Source: Oscheius tipulae (taxonomy: Eukaryota > Nematoda > Chromadorea > Rhabditida > Rhabditidae). From it: a DNA stretch of 64,000 nucleotides. Position 1 is the first letter of the stretch. Every line of letters begins with the position of its first letter. The translations under genes were made by a program, and so were the position numbers. Of this stretch, positions 48,656 through 59,149 are shown piece by piece. Below the pieces are notes generated by a model, which saw nothing but the letters and a program-made list of their open reading frames with translations, did not search any database and was not told where the DNA came from. Location of the stretch: NCBI GenBank assembly GCA_037178975.1, contig JASJZH010000003.1, forward strand, positions 3,410,001 through 3,474,000, given 5' to 3'.

Positions 48656-49561
48656 TTCTCCATTGTTGTTGTTGTTGTTGTTTCTCTTGTACATGTGAGG
48701 CCAGAACTGCTCGACGTAGTCGGAGAGGTAATAACCTGAAGTTGAGTGATTCTGACGAAGTCAAAGCAAATAGTCGACCGTCTGATATGCTCGGAAAGAG
48801 CACACGGAGATCGATTGAGGGCCCAGTGATAAGCACATGAAACCTTCCGTTACCCAAGGGTGGAAAGAACCTTATCGCGCAATCACAGGTGATGATAGAC
48901 AATCGACAAAAGTTTTAAGATTTACCCAACCAAAACTGAACCATGTTGCTGTTTACGCCTCGTATTATTCCAACGAACTCACTGATCATGTCCGCATCGT
49001 AAGAGTTGTTATTTAGATCATAGATGGCATCACCAAGATCGGAAAAAGAGCAACTGGTCCGACTGTCCGGATTATCTGTGGCCAGTCGATCGACGATAGT
49101 GAGTCGTCGTTGTCGTCTCCTCCATCTCATGGTGTCCATAGTCTGTAAAAGGGAGATTCGACGAAAGGATTGTCTCTAATTGACTGAACACATTACGGAC
49201 CGATCGGAGACGGAACGGACGGAACACATGCGAACAAACACAAGACTCAAAAGGCAACAAGATATCCTTTTCTCACAGGATCAAGATCTGTCTGAGGATC
49301 AGAAAGAGTGGTTTTTTGCGAGCAGAAGAGGCTGCTGATAGGGTTACAGAGAGAAAGACCGGAAGAGACCCGCATCAACAAACACCTTGTGTACTCTCCA
49401 GCTAGTACGAACAGGAGGATTATGGTCGTGATACCCTCTCTAAGTTGTTCAATTGACATAAACAGGCTGAAACATAAGAGATTCAGAAAGAGGGATAGTT
49501 CAAAGAGCACAGTTTTTGCCGGAAGGGCACCGGTCGAGAAAACGCGCCGTTTGGAGAACAA
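48656..49561 (-). CDS. Possible orphan gene upstream of WASP
   Basis: Minus-strand coding-like sequence of unclear boundaries. A frame from 49139 (RWRRRQRRLTIVDRLATDNP) reads through an Asp/Asn-rich stretch to MVQFWLG, and splices over a ~54-nt intron to a frame continuing FHPWVTEGFMCLSLGPQS. Further upstream a frame beginning MSIEQLREGITTIILLFVLA (about 49462) looks like a signal peptide or anchor and could be its first exon. If the last phase-0 intron is used, the frame ends in the sequence ATGA that also contains the chosen WASP start codon. Alternatively these are 5' exons of WASP. No domain recognised; low confidence. Confidence 0.3.
48661..48682 (-). repeat. CAA trinucleotide repeat
   Basis: On the minus strand about seven CAA/AAC units lie immediately upstream of the chosen WASP start codon. 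They encode Asn in the WASP frame, so the run is either an N-terminal low-complexity extension or 5' UTR. Confidence 0.7.
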
Positions 49562-49686
49562 AGGAGCCCCCGAACGGAGGCTTAGCAGGGAAGAAACACA
49601 GAAGACGATGGGAAGGGTTGGTCAGGAGAGAACATGAAAGAGGCCTCGCTCTCTCTTGAGTCAATTAGCATATGACACCGCCGGCT

Positions 49687-50643
49687 CTAGTTCTTTTTCA
49701 TGTGCTCTGTGTCAATAGTGAAACGACGACGGAAATGACGATCCAAGCAGAGTAGGAACTCATAAAACTGACTGGGTGGACCGCGTGGTTGATTGAACGA
49801 GGCTTCTTTGCTACCCGGGAGCGAATGAATCGTTTTATTGTATGTCCCGAGATCACTGACCCTTCTGCCGTTCTCTGGCAAGAGAGAGAGAATCGGTCAC
49901 CGGCATGATGAAGTCGTGTTTCTTCTTCAGCTGACCAACTTCAATCACTTCGTAGGCCATCACAGAGCACGGACGGAGTTTCGATCGAGTCTGGAGCAAT
50001 TCCTGAAGCCGACTGAAGATCTGTCCTTCAGCCAGGAGCAAGGCAGCTGAATCGGCCACAATCACAGACGGTCCCTCGAGACGACGAATGAGATACTTGT
50101 TAACAGCTCGAATCCGATCGGTGAACATTGTAAACGATTCAGAATGATTGATCCCGTGGTGACTGAAGAACGGCTTGTAGCCTTCGGAAACGGGAATACC
50201 GAGCTGAGAGAAATCGCGAGGATGGAGACGCTGCAGAGGCGAAGGAAGTAGCTGAGTCCACGTCTGGAGACCATCCTCTATGCAGATGTAGCAAGGAGAC
50301 TCGAAAGCCCTGGCGATGTGAGCAGCCGTTTGAACGGAGCGATATTCAGGCGACGAATAGATGACGACGGGCTGGATGTCGGCCAGTCGAATAGCCTTTC
50401 CAGTCAGCTGTGCCACAACTTCACCGTGTTGAGTCAGAGGCGGATCCACTTCCAGATGTAATGGAGGACGTCGAGGAATCGAGGGAGGCATGTTCAAGTC
50501 GAAGGGACGATAGGTCTGACCATCGTAGCAGAGACGCAGCCATGAGGGAAAGACTTCTTGCATAGATTCTCCTGAGCTCACTAGATTATTTTTTTGGAAC
50601 TGAAGAGAGGGGAAAAGCTACCGTAAATCAGTAGACGATCCAT
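49687..50643 (-). CDS. TULA/UBASH3-like histidine phosphatase fold, catalytic residues lost
   Basis: Exon 50622-50643 (MDRLLIY) joins the large exon from 50580. The body matches the phosphatase domain of UBASH3/TULA: VFPSWLRLCYDGQTYRPFDL, NMPPSIPRRP, DPPLTQHGEVVAQL, YSSPEYRSVQTAAHIA and EDGLQTWTQ. The first catalytic motif, RHGE in active members, reads SSGES here, and the second catalytic histidine (IVAHAS in relatives) reads IVADSA. Both active-site histidines are therefore replaced, while the SP-x-x-R-x-x-QT arginine survives. This predicts a pseudo-phosphatase with a binding or scaffolding role. No N-terminal UBA or SH3 domain is present. The 3' end is uncertain: unspliced it stops at 49853, while a 61-nt intron with a strong CT-rich acceptor continues to 49687 and restores a family-like SFNQPRG tail. 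Confidence 0.8.
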
Positions 50644-52064
50644 CACACTTTTAGTCGAAAGTTTCTTGCAAGCTTTTTATTGTCGATTCAATCAATCAAG
50701 CAAACTAGAAGAGTTCACGATTCTGACAATTGCCTTAGCGTTCAAGCGACACTTATCGAGGAGAGTCTCTCTGGAATTGACTCTCCTGAAAAAAGTGTCT
50801 GTTCAAACACGAGAAGAGAGAGCAGTTGTGCACTCGAGTAGCCTTCTGCTGACCAGTGTATTTGAGAGTACCCCCTGGCCCTCTGTCAATCGGCCGCGCT
50901 CTCTCGTAGCCCTCTGACCCCCCGAATCGATAACAAACCTCCTGGTATGCATACCAAACGGCAGTCTTGTTCAATCAAAGGCGCCTAACAGGACCGGATT
51001 CTTGCTTGACACCCCCTTTTTCCAGGCCAATTGACGCCCGAATTCATTCACTACGTCCTACTAAGTCTTTCTTCGCAGATCTTCAAAAATGAGTAGTTCC
51101 ATCTGTTTCACAACCTTAAAATTCAGTCTCTCCCACTCTTTTTGACCGTCCCTGAGCAGTTGTGTCCTCCCCTGACGTTACACTGTGAGCTGCCATTCGG
51201 CGTCTCTTTTCTATCCGCCCCCTCCTTGCCATCCGAATATCAAAACTTGTACTCAACTAAAGGTCTGAAGGGGATTTACCTTATGCAGCACACATTTTGT
51301 ACCGTTTCTACCAAAACTGTCATAGTTGGATGGTTTTCTTTGGAGAAATTGTCATATTTGCGTAGAAATTTTTTCGTTTTGAGCCTCTGGAAACTTCAAA
51401 TAATACTGTAAAAGCCGAAGCATACTTGTTTGACTCTCTTGAGCTGTTATGCATATTACCCTCTTTCAGGACAAAAAGGTTAGAGGCTAGTAAAAACGAC
51501 AGAAAAATCTGTTTAAAAACTCTCTCCACCTCGGTTTTCTTCCGCGTGTCCATCGGCAATTTGACAGTGGGCCATATCTTCTAGAATGAGTCACGCCCTT
51601 TCCTATTTTCTCAGGGCTGATTCAGTTCTCCGCCACCGACGCACTTTCCTGTCTCCTACTATTTCACTTTTCATGTTTCTAAAAGAATATGCCGACAAAT
51701 TCCAAAGTGATTTATTGGAACTGTTAAACCGAAAACCATGCTCCATGGTCATATGAGTTTTCGGATTACTTTTTGAGGCCAAACTGTTATGAATTCCATT
51801 CTTTACTATCTTTTCCCAACAATAAAAAAAACCCCCGAAAAAGTGGTGAATTGATCCACGGGGTTTGGAGACCACACCCGGCTGCTGTAAAGCCCCGTGG
51901 GAGTGTGGCATCCATCGCAACTGAGCAACCTCTTTTATTTATCACATTAACCAATTTAAACGGAAGTTTTCAGAGGAAAGATCAGACAGAGAGGGTCAGC
52001 TGGGTATAGGGACCTACATATTGCAGGCTCGTGAATTTGCCTTTCGTCAATTGGCATTTTCAGT
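50644..52064. other. 1.4-kb intergenic region with a hairpin
   Basis: Divergent spacer between the TULA-like gene and integrin beta. No exon chain was recognised. At 51856-51900 CCACGGGGTTT and AAAGCCCCGTGG can form a 12-bp stem with one G-U pair around a 22-nt loop, a candidate structured RNA or cruciform. The right end, TTGGCATTTTCAG, is a strong splice acceptor one base before the integrin ATG. Confidence 0.45.
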
Positions 52065-55000
52065 ATGCATTCGTTTTTGCGGTTTTCCGCCTTCCTTATA
52101 GCCGTCTCATGGACAGCAGATGTCCAAGATTGGAGACAAGCCGGTGATGGTTTGTAGCTTCAATAGTCTGTTTTGGACGGAATCGATTTCAGCATCTGGG
52201 AAAGTGTTAGAAGGGAAGAAGGACTTCCCCTGCTACTCACTTTCAAGGGAAAACTATACCTGCAGTGCCTGTATCCAACTTCATGACTCTTGCGCCTGGT
52301 GCGGATCTCCCGTGAGTTTTTCTTACTCGAATAACTGAGGAATAATTATTAGGTGTTCGATCAGAAGAAACCATACGCCCGATGTGACAACCGAGCCAAA
52401 CTTCTCGAGCACGGATGTCCTGAGAGCTACATCGAAGATCCTGAGACGAAACTCGAGATAGAGAAAGATGCCCCTTTGACTAATCAGGGAGAAGTCGAGA
52501 ACGAGGATGATGCCACCCAGATCAAACCTCAGGAAATGTTCGTTGAAATCAGACCAAGTAAGTTCTCTATGACCAGCCTAATGTTTCTTGGCATGAAATG
52601 ACTTGTCAGAGTTTTTGGGTGTTACTATTGACATGCGATTGTGCGGACACCATGACAGAGACGGACGGACACCATCGCGCTTTAGTAATGACTGCAATTA
52701 CTGTTTTCAAGTCAAATTAAATCGCATCAGTGCCTCTGGGAGTGCGTTATCCTTGTCACGGCAGCTTGACTGGAACATCATCAACCAACCAGCCCCAACG
52801 GGGCATCAGCTAAACTTGTTTATACAAAAGTTTTTGCAGAATCCCGTGTCCAGTTCACTGTAACCTATCGCCAGGCTGTTGACTATCCAGTTGATCTGTA
52901 CTACCTCATGGATCTGTCCTACTCGATGAAGGACGACAAGAAGAAGTTGTCCGAGCTTGGAGATCTCCTTGGTTTGCTGGTTTGCTTACTGTTGATTATG
53001 CGGAGTTCAGCTGAGAGAATGAGAACGATCACAAAGAACTTCCGTCTGGGATTCGGATCTTTCGTTGACAAGAAACTCATGCCATTCATCGATCCCAGAA
53101 TCGAGAAGCAGAAGTCGCCTTGCCCCGAGCCCTGTGCTGAGCCATACGGATTCAAACAGTGAGTATAAGGCCATACAAAGTTCATTCCTCTCTTCCAGTC
53201 AAATGACTCTGACCACAAACACTGAAAAGTTCAAGGCCGAAGTCGAGAAGGCCGAGATTTCCGGAAACTTGGATGCTCCCGAAGGTGGTTTCGATGCCAT
53301 TGTTCAAGCTTTAGCCTGTAACGTAAGAATTCTGTTTAACCGAAAGATTCGACCTCTTTAGCAAACGATCGGTTGGAGAGAACGTGCTCGTCGCATGTTG
53401 GTCTTTTCTACCGACGCCGGATTCCATTTCGCTGGAGACGGAAAGCTTGCCGGAGTTGTCGAACCTAACGACGGTCAATGTCATCTCGATCGTCATGGCT
53501 ATTACACGGAGACTCTGAACCAGGACTACCCCTCGATCGCTCTTCTTCATCAGCTGATCAAGACCAACAAGGCCAACATCATCTTCGCCGTCACCAAGCC
53601 CAATAAGGAGCTATACACCCAACTTTCCGAAGCACTTCCCGATGTTTCTTCCTCTGTCGGAGTCCTGGCTGATGATTCTCGCAATATTGTCGAACTCATC
53701 GCCTCGGAATATCTGAAGATCAGTGAGAAGATCATCATGGTCGACAATGCCAATGCTAGTGACGGTCTCCGTCTGACCTACAAGAGCAAATGTCTCGAGT
53801 AAACTAGGTTTTAAATAAGAAATTTATCTGAATTCAGTGGAGCCACCTTCCGAGATACCAATGTTTGTGGAGGAATCCGTGTTGGAGACGAAGTTGAGTT
53901 CGAGGTGACTCTTGAGAACACTCACTGTGTCGACAAGAGAGACTTCCTCCTCCGAATTGGTCCTTCCGGTCTGGACGAGAGTCTTCTGGTTAACGTGAAA
54001 GTGCTATGTGACTGTGACTGTGAACAGGAAGATAGAATTGTCAAGAATGCTGCGGAATGTCATGGAGGAGATCAGGTCTGCGGAATCTGTCGATGCAAAG
54101 GTGGCAACGTTGGAAAGTACTGTGAGTGCAATCGACCCGGAATGAGTACTGCCGCTCTCAATGAGAAGTGCAAGAGGTTGAATCTCCTTTGTTCTCTCTT
54201 GAACCTACCAAATTCAGAACAAACGAGTCGGCTATCTGTGAGGGTCGAGGAGTCTGTAACTGTGGACGTTGCGAATGTAATCCTCGAGCTGTAAGACAAA
54301 TTTTTTTACTATTTCAATCGATATCCAGAACCCCGAAGAGCAGATTTCCGGAGAGTTTTGTGAGTGTGACAATTTCAACTGTCCCCGTCACGACCGCAAG
54401 ATCTGTGCCGAGCACGGAGAGTGCAACTGCGGCCAGTGTATATGTGCTCCCGGATGGACTGGTCGTGCTTGTGAGTGTCCAATCAGTACGGACTCGTGTC
54501 TTTCTGCAAACGGAAAGATCTGTAACGGAAAGGGAGAATGCATCTGTGGACGGTAACTATTGTAACTGGCAGTATTCTAAGGTTTCTTCAGTTGCCGCTG
54601 CTTTGATGGCCCCGACGGCAACCGTTATTCCGGGGCAAAGTGCGAGATCTGCCCAACTTGTCCCACCAAGTGTGTCGAATACAAGCCTTGTGTCATGTGT
54701 CAGCAGTGGCAGACTGGTCCTTACGACGAAGAAAAGTGCCGAGAGTGCAACTTCAAAGTCATCCCAGTCAAAGAGTTGCCAGGTCTGTTACTCTCATTCC
54801 CATCTTATAGTTTTTTTTTAGTCATGAATGAGACCACAGCTTGTCAATTTGTCGATCCAGCCGATGACTGTACCTTCTACTACCAGTACTTCTATGACGA
54901 GGCGACTGGAAATGCCACAGTCTGGGTCAAGGAACACAAGGACTGTCCTCCTCCTGTCCCAGTTCTGGCCATTGTGCTCGGAGTTATTGCTGGAATTGTC

Positions 55001-55261
55001 ATCCTGGGTGCGTTATAAGATTGTTCTTTTGAACGAGGTCTTTAGGTATCATTCTTCTCTTGGTCTGGAAACTGCTGACCATTATCCATGACCGTCGTGA
55101 GTATGCCAGTTTCGCCCAACAGCAACTCAATCCTCAATGGGACACCAACGAAAATCCTATCTACAAACAAGGTACTGTATACAGTTGAGAGAATAATCCA
55201 AGTATTTACAGCCACGACAACCTTTCAAAATCCAGCCTATGCGGGCAAGAAGGGTCTCTAA
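52065..55261 (+). CDS. pat-3: Integrin beta subunit (PAT-3-like), 14 exons, 810 aa
   Basis: Transmembrane adhesion receptor subunit that pairs with an alpha chain and links matrix to actin. Fourteen exons give 2,433 nt in phase. Signal peptide [19 protein letters not shown] domain with [15 protein letters not shown]; a ~50-residue acidic insert; the I-like domain with [14 protein letters not shown] and ADMIDAS-region residues, CPEPC loop, [18 protein letters not shown]; hybrid segment; Cys-rich I-EGF repeats ([16 protein letters not shown] and similar); beta-tail; a membrane helix [20 protein letters not shown]; and a cytoplasmic tail with [15 protein letters not shown] and two talin/kindlin motifs, NPIY and NPAY. 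All functional elements are present and length is standard. The third intron (52558-52839) is 282 nt; the others are about 40. Confidence 0.97.
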
Positions 55262-55863
55262 AACCCCGACCAACTCTCTTCATGACAGCATTTGCTCAAC
55301 TTATTGCCTTTTTTTGTCATAAATGTTCTCTTGTTCGCTATGTAAAAAAAAAAAAATGCCCCGTCCGTCTTCAGTTACACAAAATTGCTCCTTTTACGCG
55401 GTTTCCTTTTGTTCTGTTAGTTCTCACACGATCCAATCGAAAATAGGTCATTTCCTCTTGTTAATTATTCAACTCATGGTGCTTTGTACTACATACACTC
55501 TGACATCAGTGCTTTTCCGTTAATAAAATGTCAATTTCACATTCTGTAAGCTCTTGACAAATAATGAGAGAATTTCCAGAGAGCCGTTGGTCATTTGATT
55601 TCCTTCTCCCGCCGGTTCTTCCATCACTATTTTCTGGCGCTCTTTCAAACGCTCTTTTTATTCAAAGCTTAGTTATTTTTGCACAACTTTTTTTTTCAAA
55701 TGGCTCGGTTGTGTACTGTTTATTTGCGTTGAAATGTGGCGTTCTGTCAAAAAGGTGGTTGTTTATCTCTGCTTCGCCTTATCATTTTTTTCGTTCACTG
55801 ACCATTACAGTCGGTTTTCAGCTGCTGCCCCTTCGAAAGACCGTTTTTATCTCTACCAGGACA
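55262..55863. other. Integrin-RPIA intergenic region
   Basis: 600 bases holding the integrin 3' UTR (AATAAA-like at about 55521) and a T-rich 5' flank. The frame at 55564-56013 is hydrophobic and Phe-rich because of T tracts and merges with the first RPIA exons in another reading; not called. Confidence 0.45.
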
Positions 55864-56824
55864 ATGTCCGAGATGTCTCCAAAGGAGTTGGCAAAGAAAA
55901 AGGTTAGTGCAGCTGTAGTTCAAAACTTCTTTCAGGCAGCGTATTCATGCGCCGAAAAGAATGTGTCCAGTGGCTGTCGACTCGGAGTGGGATCTGGATC
56001 AACAGTCAAGTAAGACGGTTTCAATTCCTTTCGAACTTTAAAGCCTAGGTACTTAGTCGACTACCTCGGAGAAAACTACAAATCTGGCAAACTGAAGGAC
56101 ATTTCATGTGTTCCCACAAGCTTTCAGGTTGATTCGAGAAGAGACTTCCACATACTTACAATTTTTTAGACGAAGAAATGGCTTCTAGAAGCAGGTTTAC
56201 CCGTTACAGAACTGGATTCTACACCGGAGTTGGACGTGTGCATTGACGGTGCTGACGAGGTTTGTTGTTTAAAGCCCTAAAACTACTATTCTCAGGTCGA
56301 CCAAGAGTTCATTTGCATCAAAGGAGGAGGAGGATGTCTGGCACGCGAAAAGATTGTACAAAACGCTTCAGCTAAATTCTTCGTAATAAGTTCTGTTGAT
56401 TGAGCCTTATTCTATTTCAGGTAATAGCCGACAGTTCGAAAGAATCAGTGAATCTGGGCGAAAACTACAACTACATTCCAATCGAAGTCATTCCCTTCGC
56501 CGCCCAGACAGTTTTGAGGGCACTTCCACGTCTTTTCGGTGGATCGGCCGAGCTCCGCATGGCTCAGAAAAAGTGCGGTCCCGTCATCACAGACAACAAT
56601 AATTACATTGTTGATTGGGTAGAAAATGTCTCAACTTTCCTAATCATTTCCCAATGCAGTCCTTCGACAAAAGCAAGAAATACGATTGGCGCAGTATTCA
56701 GCTGAAGTTGGCCAACACTCCTGGAATTGTCGAGACCGGCCTGTTTATCGATGTCGTCGACAGCGTCTTCTTCGCGTCTTCTTCCACTCCCGGCGGCAGT
56801 GTCAAGGAGCTCACAAGAAACTAA
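55864..56824 (+). CDS. RPIA: Ribose-5-phosphate isomerase A, 7 exons, 243 aa
   Basis: Interconverts ribose-5-phosphate and ribulose-5-phosphate in the non-oxidative pentose phosphate pathway. Exons 55864-55902, 55936-56009, 56049-56127, 56170-56259, 56296-56382, 56421-56618 and 56660-56824 (732 nt). Substrate-binding GVGSGSTVKYLVDYL, catalytic IDGADEVD, the KGGGGCLAREKIV loop with its catalytic lysine, and VIADSSKESVNLG are intact. The C-terminal LANTPGIVETGLFIDVVDSV matches RpiA rather than RpiB. Length is normal for cytosolic forms. The ATG follows a CTACCAG acceptor by four bases. Confidence 0.96.
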
Positions 56825-58208
56825 TTTTTGTATGCCTTTTAAATCTTGTAGTCCGTATAAATTTTGTAACCAAATAGCCTCGGTCAATATCATAGAAGAT
56901 GAAGGGTGATTTCACTATGCAAGTTTGGCTGATACCCCATTGGGACCCGTGACAGGTAGATGCAGTTCCAGTTGAGCTATCGTGACGGGAGCAACGTTCT
57001 CCCAGAGACGCATGGTAGTCGGACGCATTATATTCGATTGGTTTGTCAGATGGAAACTTTTCTGCCATCACGTTCTTATTCCAAGCACTATTTTCGCGAC
57101 ATGTTCCTTTTCTGGTCGTAATCCTTCTCCCCACTCATGCTCAGGCACAACTTAAAGAGAAGCCAGTGATTGACCCTACTATTTCCAAGATCATGAAAGA
57201 GTTTGATGCCTTCTACAATGACGGGAAATACAATAATATGGCTAAGGTTACTTTATTCAGTATCTTTCAACTACTAAAGCGCAATGGTGTCTGTCCGTGC
57301 GTCACCACGAACAAAAAGCTGGCAAGTCATGGCATGTCAAGAATTAGGTTGACGAGTCAGACTTGGGGGAAATCAGGGGCCTTGGGCTATGAGAGAACTA
57401 CAAAGCCGTCTGTTGACAATGCTAAGTCAAGACTAAGAAACAGCGAAGCCGTCGCTGACGGCTGGTTTAAACAATAATAATCATTAGATATCCGCGAACA
57501 ACTCTCAAGGGTCTTGAGAGTGAGTTTTCTCTCAATTACCCTCTGAGCAGTTCCTAGACATCACCAAGGACCTAGTTAGACTACATGCGCTTTGTGTAGA
57601 ACGTCTCAATGTAAGCGGTTCTAATAGAGTTCTAGACGACCTTCCTCTTTGCTAGCAATAATCCTATTGCTGCCTCCACTTCGTAGGCAAGAGGTATCTC
57701 AAGAATCTGAACAAGGGCACCGGTCTCTTCAGGGGTGTTATGGTTCATGTGAGTTTAGCCAAAAGAGAACACTGAGAGAGATTTTAGGAGGAAAACATTT
57801 GCTGGAAGATTAAGTGCGGATAAATCTACTGAATTCTCACTCTTTTTTGAGACTATAAATAGTTGACCAACTGTCTACTTCCTCTGATTGTGGCTAACCT
57901 GCTCACAAAACTATTGCTTGAGTGGCTCTAAGCTTGAAAGTTGCTATAAAAGCACATTTAAATTCCCGCCACATATTTGGTCTCGAAACGATTATTAGCC
58001 TGATTGTCAGGGGTTCTACTGTCGCCGGAGGTCTTTTTGTGTTGCAGTTGGTGGTCTCGGAAGTTATCCTCCTCCTGCATCATTTATCACAGAGCTATTA
58101 TTGTATCTTTCGGTCCATAATTTTTCTTCAAACTAGACTATGTAAGATATGAGATCAAAATATCTGAACCTTTCTCCTTTTTACAAACGGAAAACGCGCA
58201 CTTTTTAG
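56825..58208. other. Intergenic region with a possible gene fragment and a palindrome
   Basis: Between RPIA and histone H1. At 57076-57246 (+) a signal-peptide-like stretch (VPFLVVILLPTHAQAQ) leads into IDPTISKIMKEFDAFYNDGK, which reads like the start of a small nematode-type secreted protein, but I find no matching downstream exons; it may be a truncated duplicate. At 57501-57521 ACTCTCAAG and CTTGAGAGT form a perfect 9-bp palindrome with a 3-nt loop. No other feature is supported. Confidence 0.35.
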
Positions 58209-58894
58209 ATGGCCGATATGATCGATTCTCAGCCTGTGGCTAAAAATTCTTCCTCGGAAAAAAAGTCTTCCAAGAAGACTGCCGCCAACGTTGACCACCC
58301 GCCTTATATCACGATGATCACCGAGGCTATCCAATCTCTCAAGGAACGCAACGGAAGCTCTCGTAATGCTATTAAGAAGTATCTCCATGATACTTACGGA
58401 ATTGTCGCAGACACCGTCAGTTTACTCTGCTATTACTATATTACGCGTCTTTTTTAGCATAAGGTCTACATTAATGCTGCTCTCAAGCGAGGCATCGAGA
58501 ACGGTACTCTCAAACAAGTCAGTGGCAGCTTCAAGGTTAACCACGAGCACAACGTAATCTCGCTCAAAAGTATCAGCATCTACAAGTTTGTTTAGACCGC
58601 TACTACCAAGGCCAATGGCGCTAAGGCAACCAAGAAGTCTGACAAGGAAGCTGCAAAATCACCCGTCAAGAAGTCGACAACCAAGAAAGCTGATGCTGCT
58701 CCTAAAAAGGCTGCCAAGACTGCTTCGGATGTATGTTATCTGGAATTCTCTCCGCAGTGTTGTTTTTTTTTCAGCCTAAGAAGACTACTCCGAAGAAGGC
58801 TTCGGCCACCGCCTCCAAGAAAGGTGGTCGTCCTCCCAAGTCAGCCGCTGCCAAGTCTCCCAAGGTTACTAAGAAGGCTGCCGCCGCACACTAA
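58209..58894 (+). CDS. H1: Linker histone H1, 4 exons, 185 aa
   Basis: Chromatin linker histone. Exons 58209-58415, 58458-58553, 58596-58730 and 58775-58894. The N-terminal tail is Ser/Lys-rich. The winged-helix globular domain (about residues 35-105) shows HPPYITMITEAIQSLKERNG, SSRNAIKKYL and LKRGIENGTLKQVSGSFKVN. The C-terminal tail is Lys/Ala/Pro-rich with several SPxK-like CDK sites (AKSPVKK, AAKSPK). Being split by introns and followed by AATAAA (about 58950), it is a polyadenylated, replication-independent type, as in nematodes. The start codon directly follows the acceptor CTTTTTAG. Confidence 0.95.
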
Positions 58895-59149
58895 TCCACT
58901 GTAAATATTTTGTTCTTCGTTGCAATTTGAATTTTGTTGTGCCCTCATTAAATAAACGCCGATACTATTGGAGTTGTTCCTTTCAAATTTTGTTTGATTT
59001 CTTACATGGATATTGGGTCAGTGGACAAGTTGTACACGCCGTCGCGTTCAAAACGAATGAACACGCGGCAACGGGCGCTGTTTGAACGGCCTAGTCTTCT
59101 CGCTGCTTTTCTCGTTCGATCTCCCCTTTCATTTCCTTTCAGTGATGAA

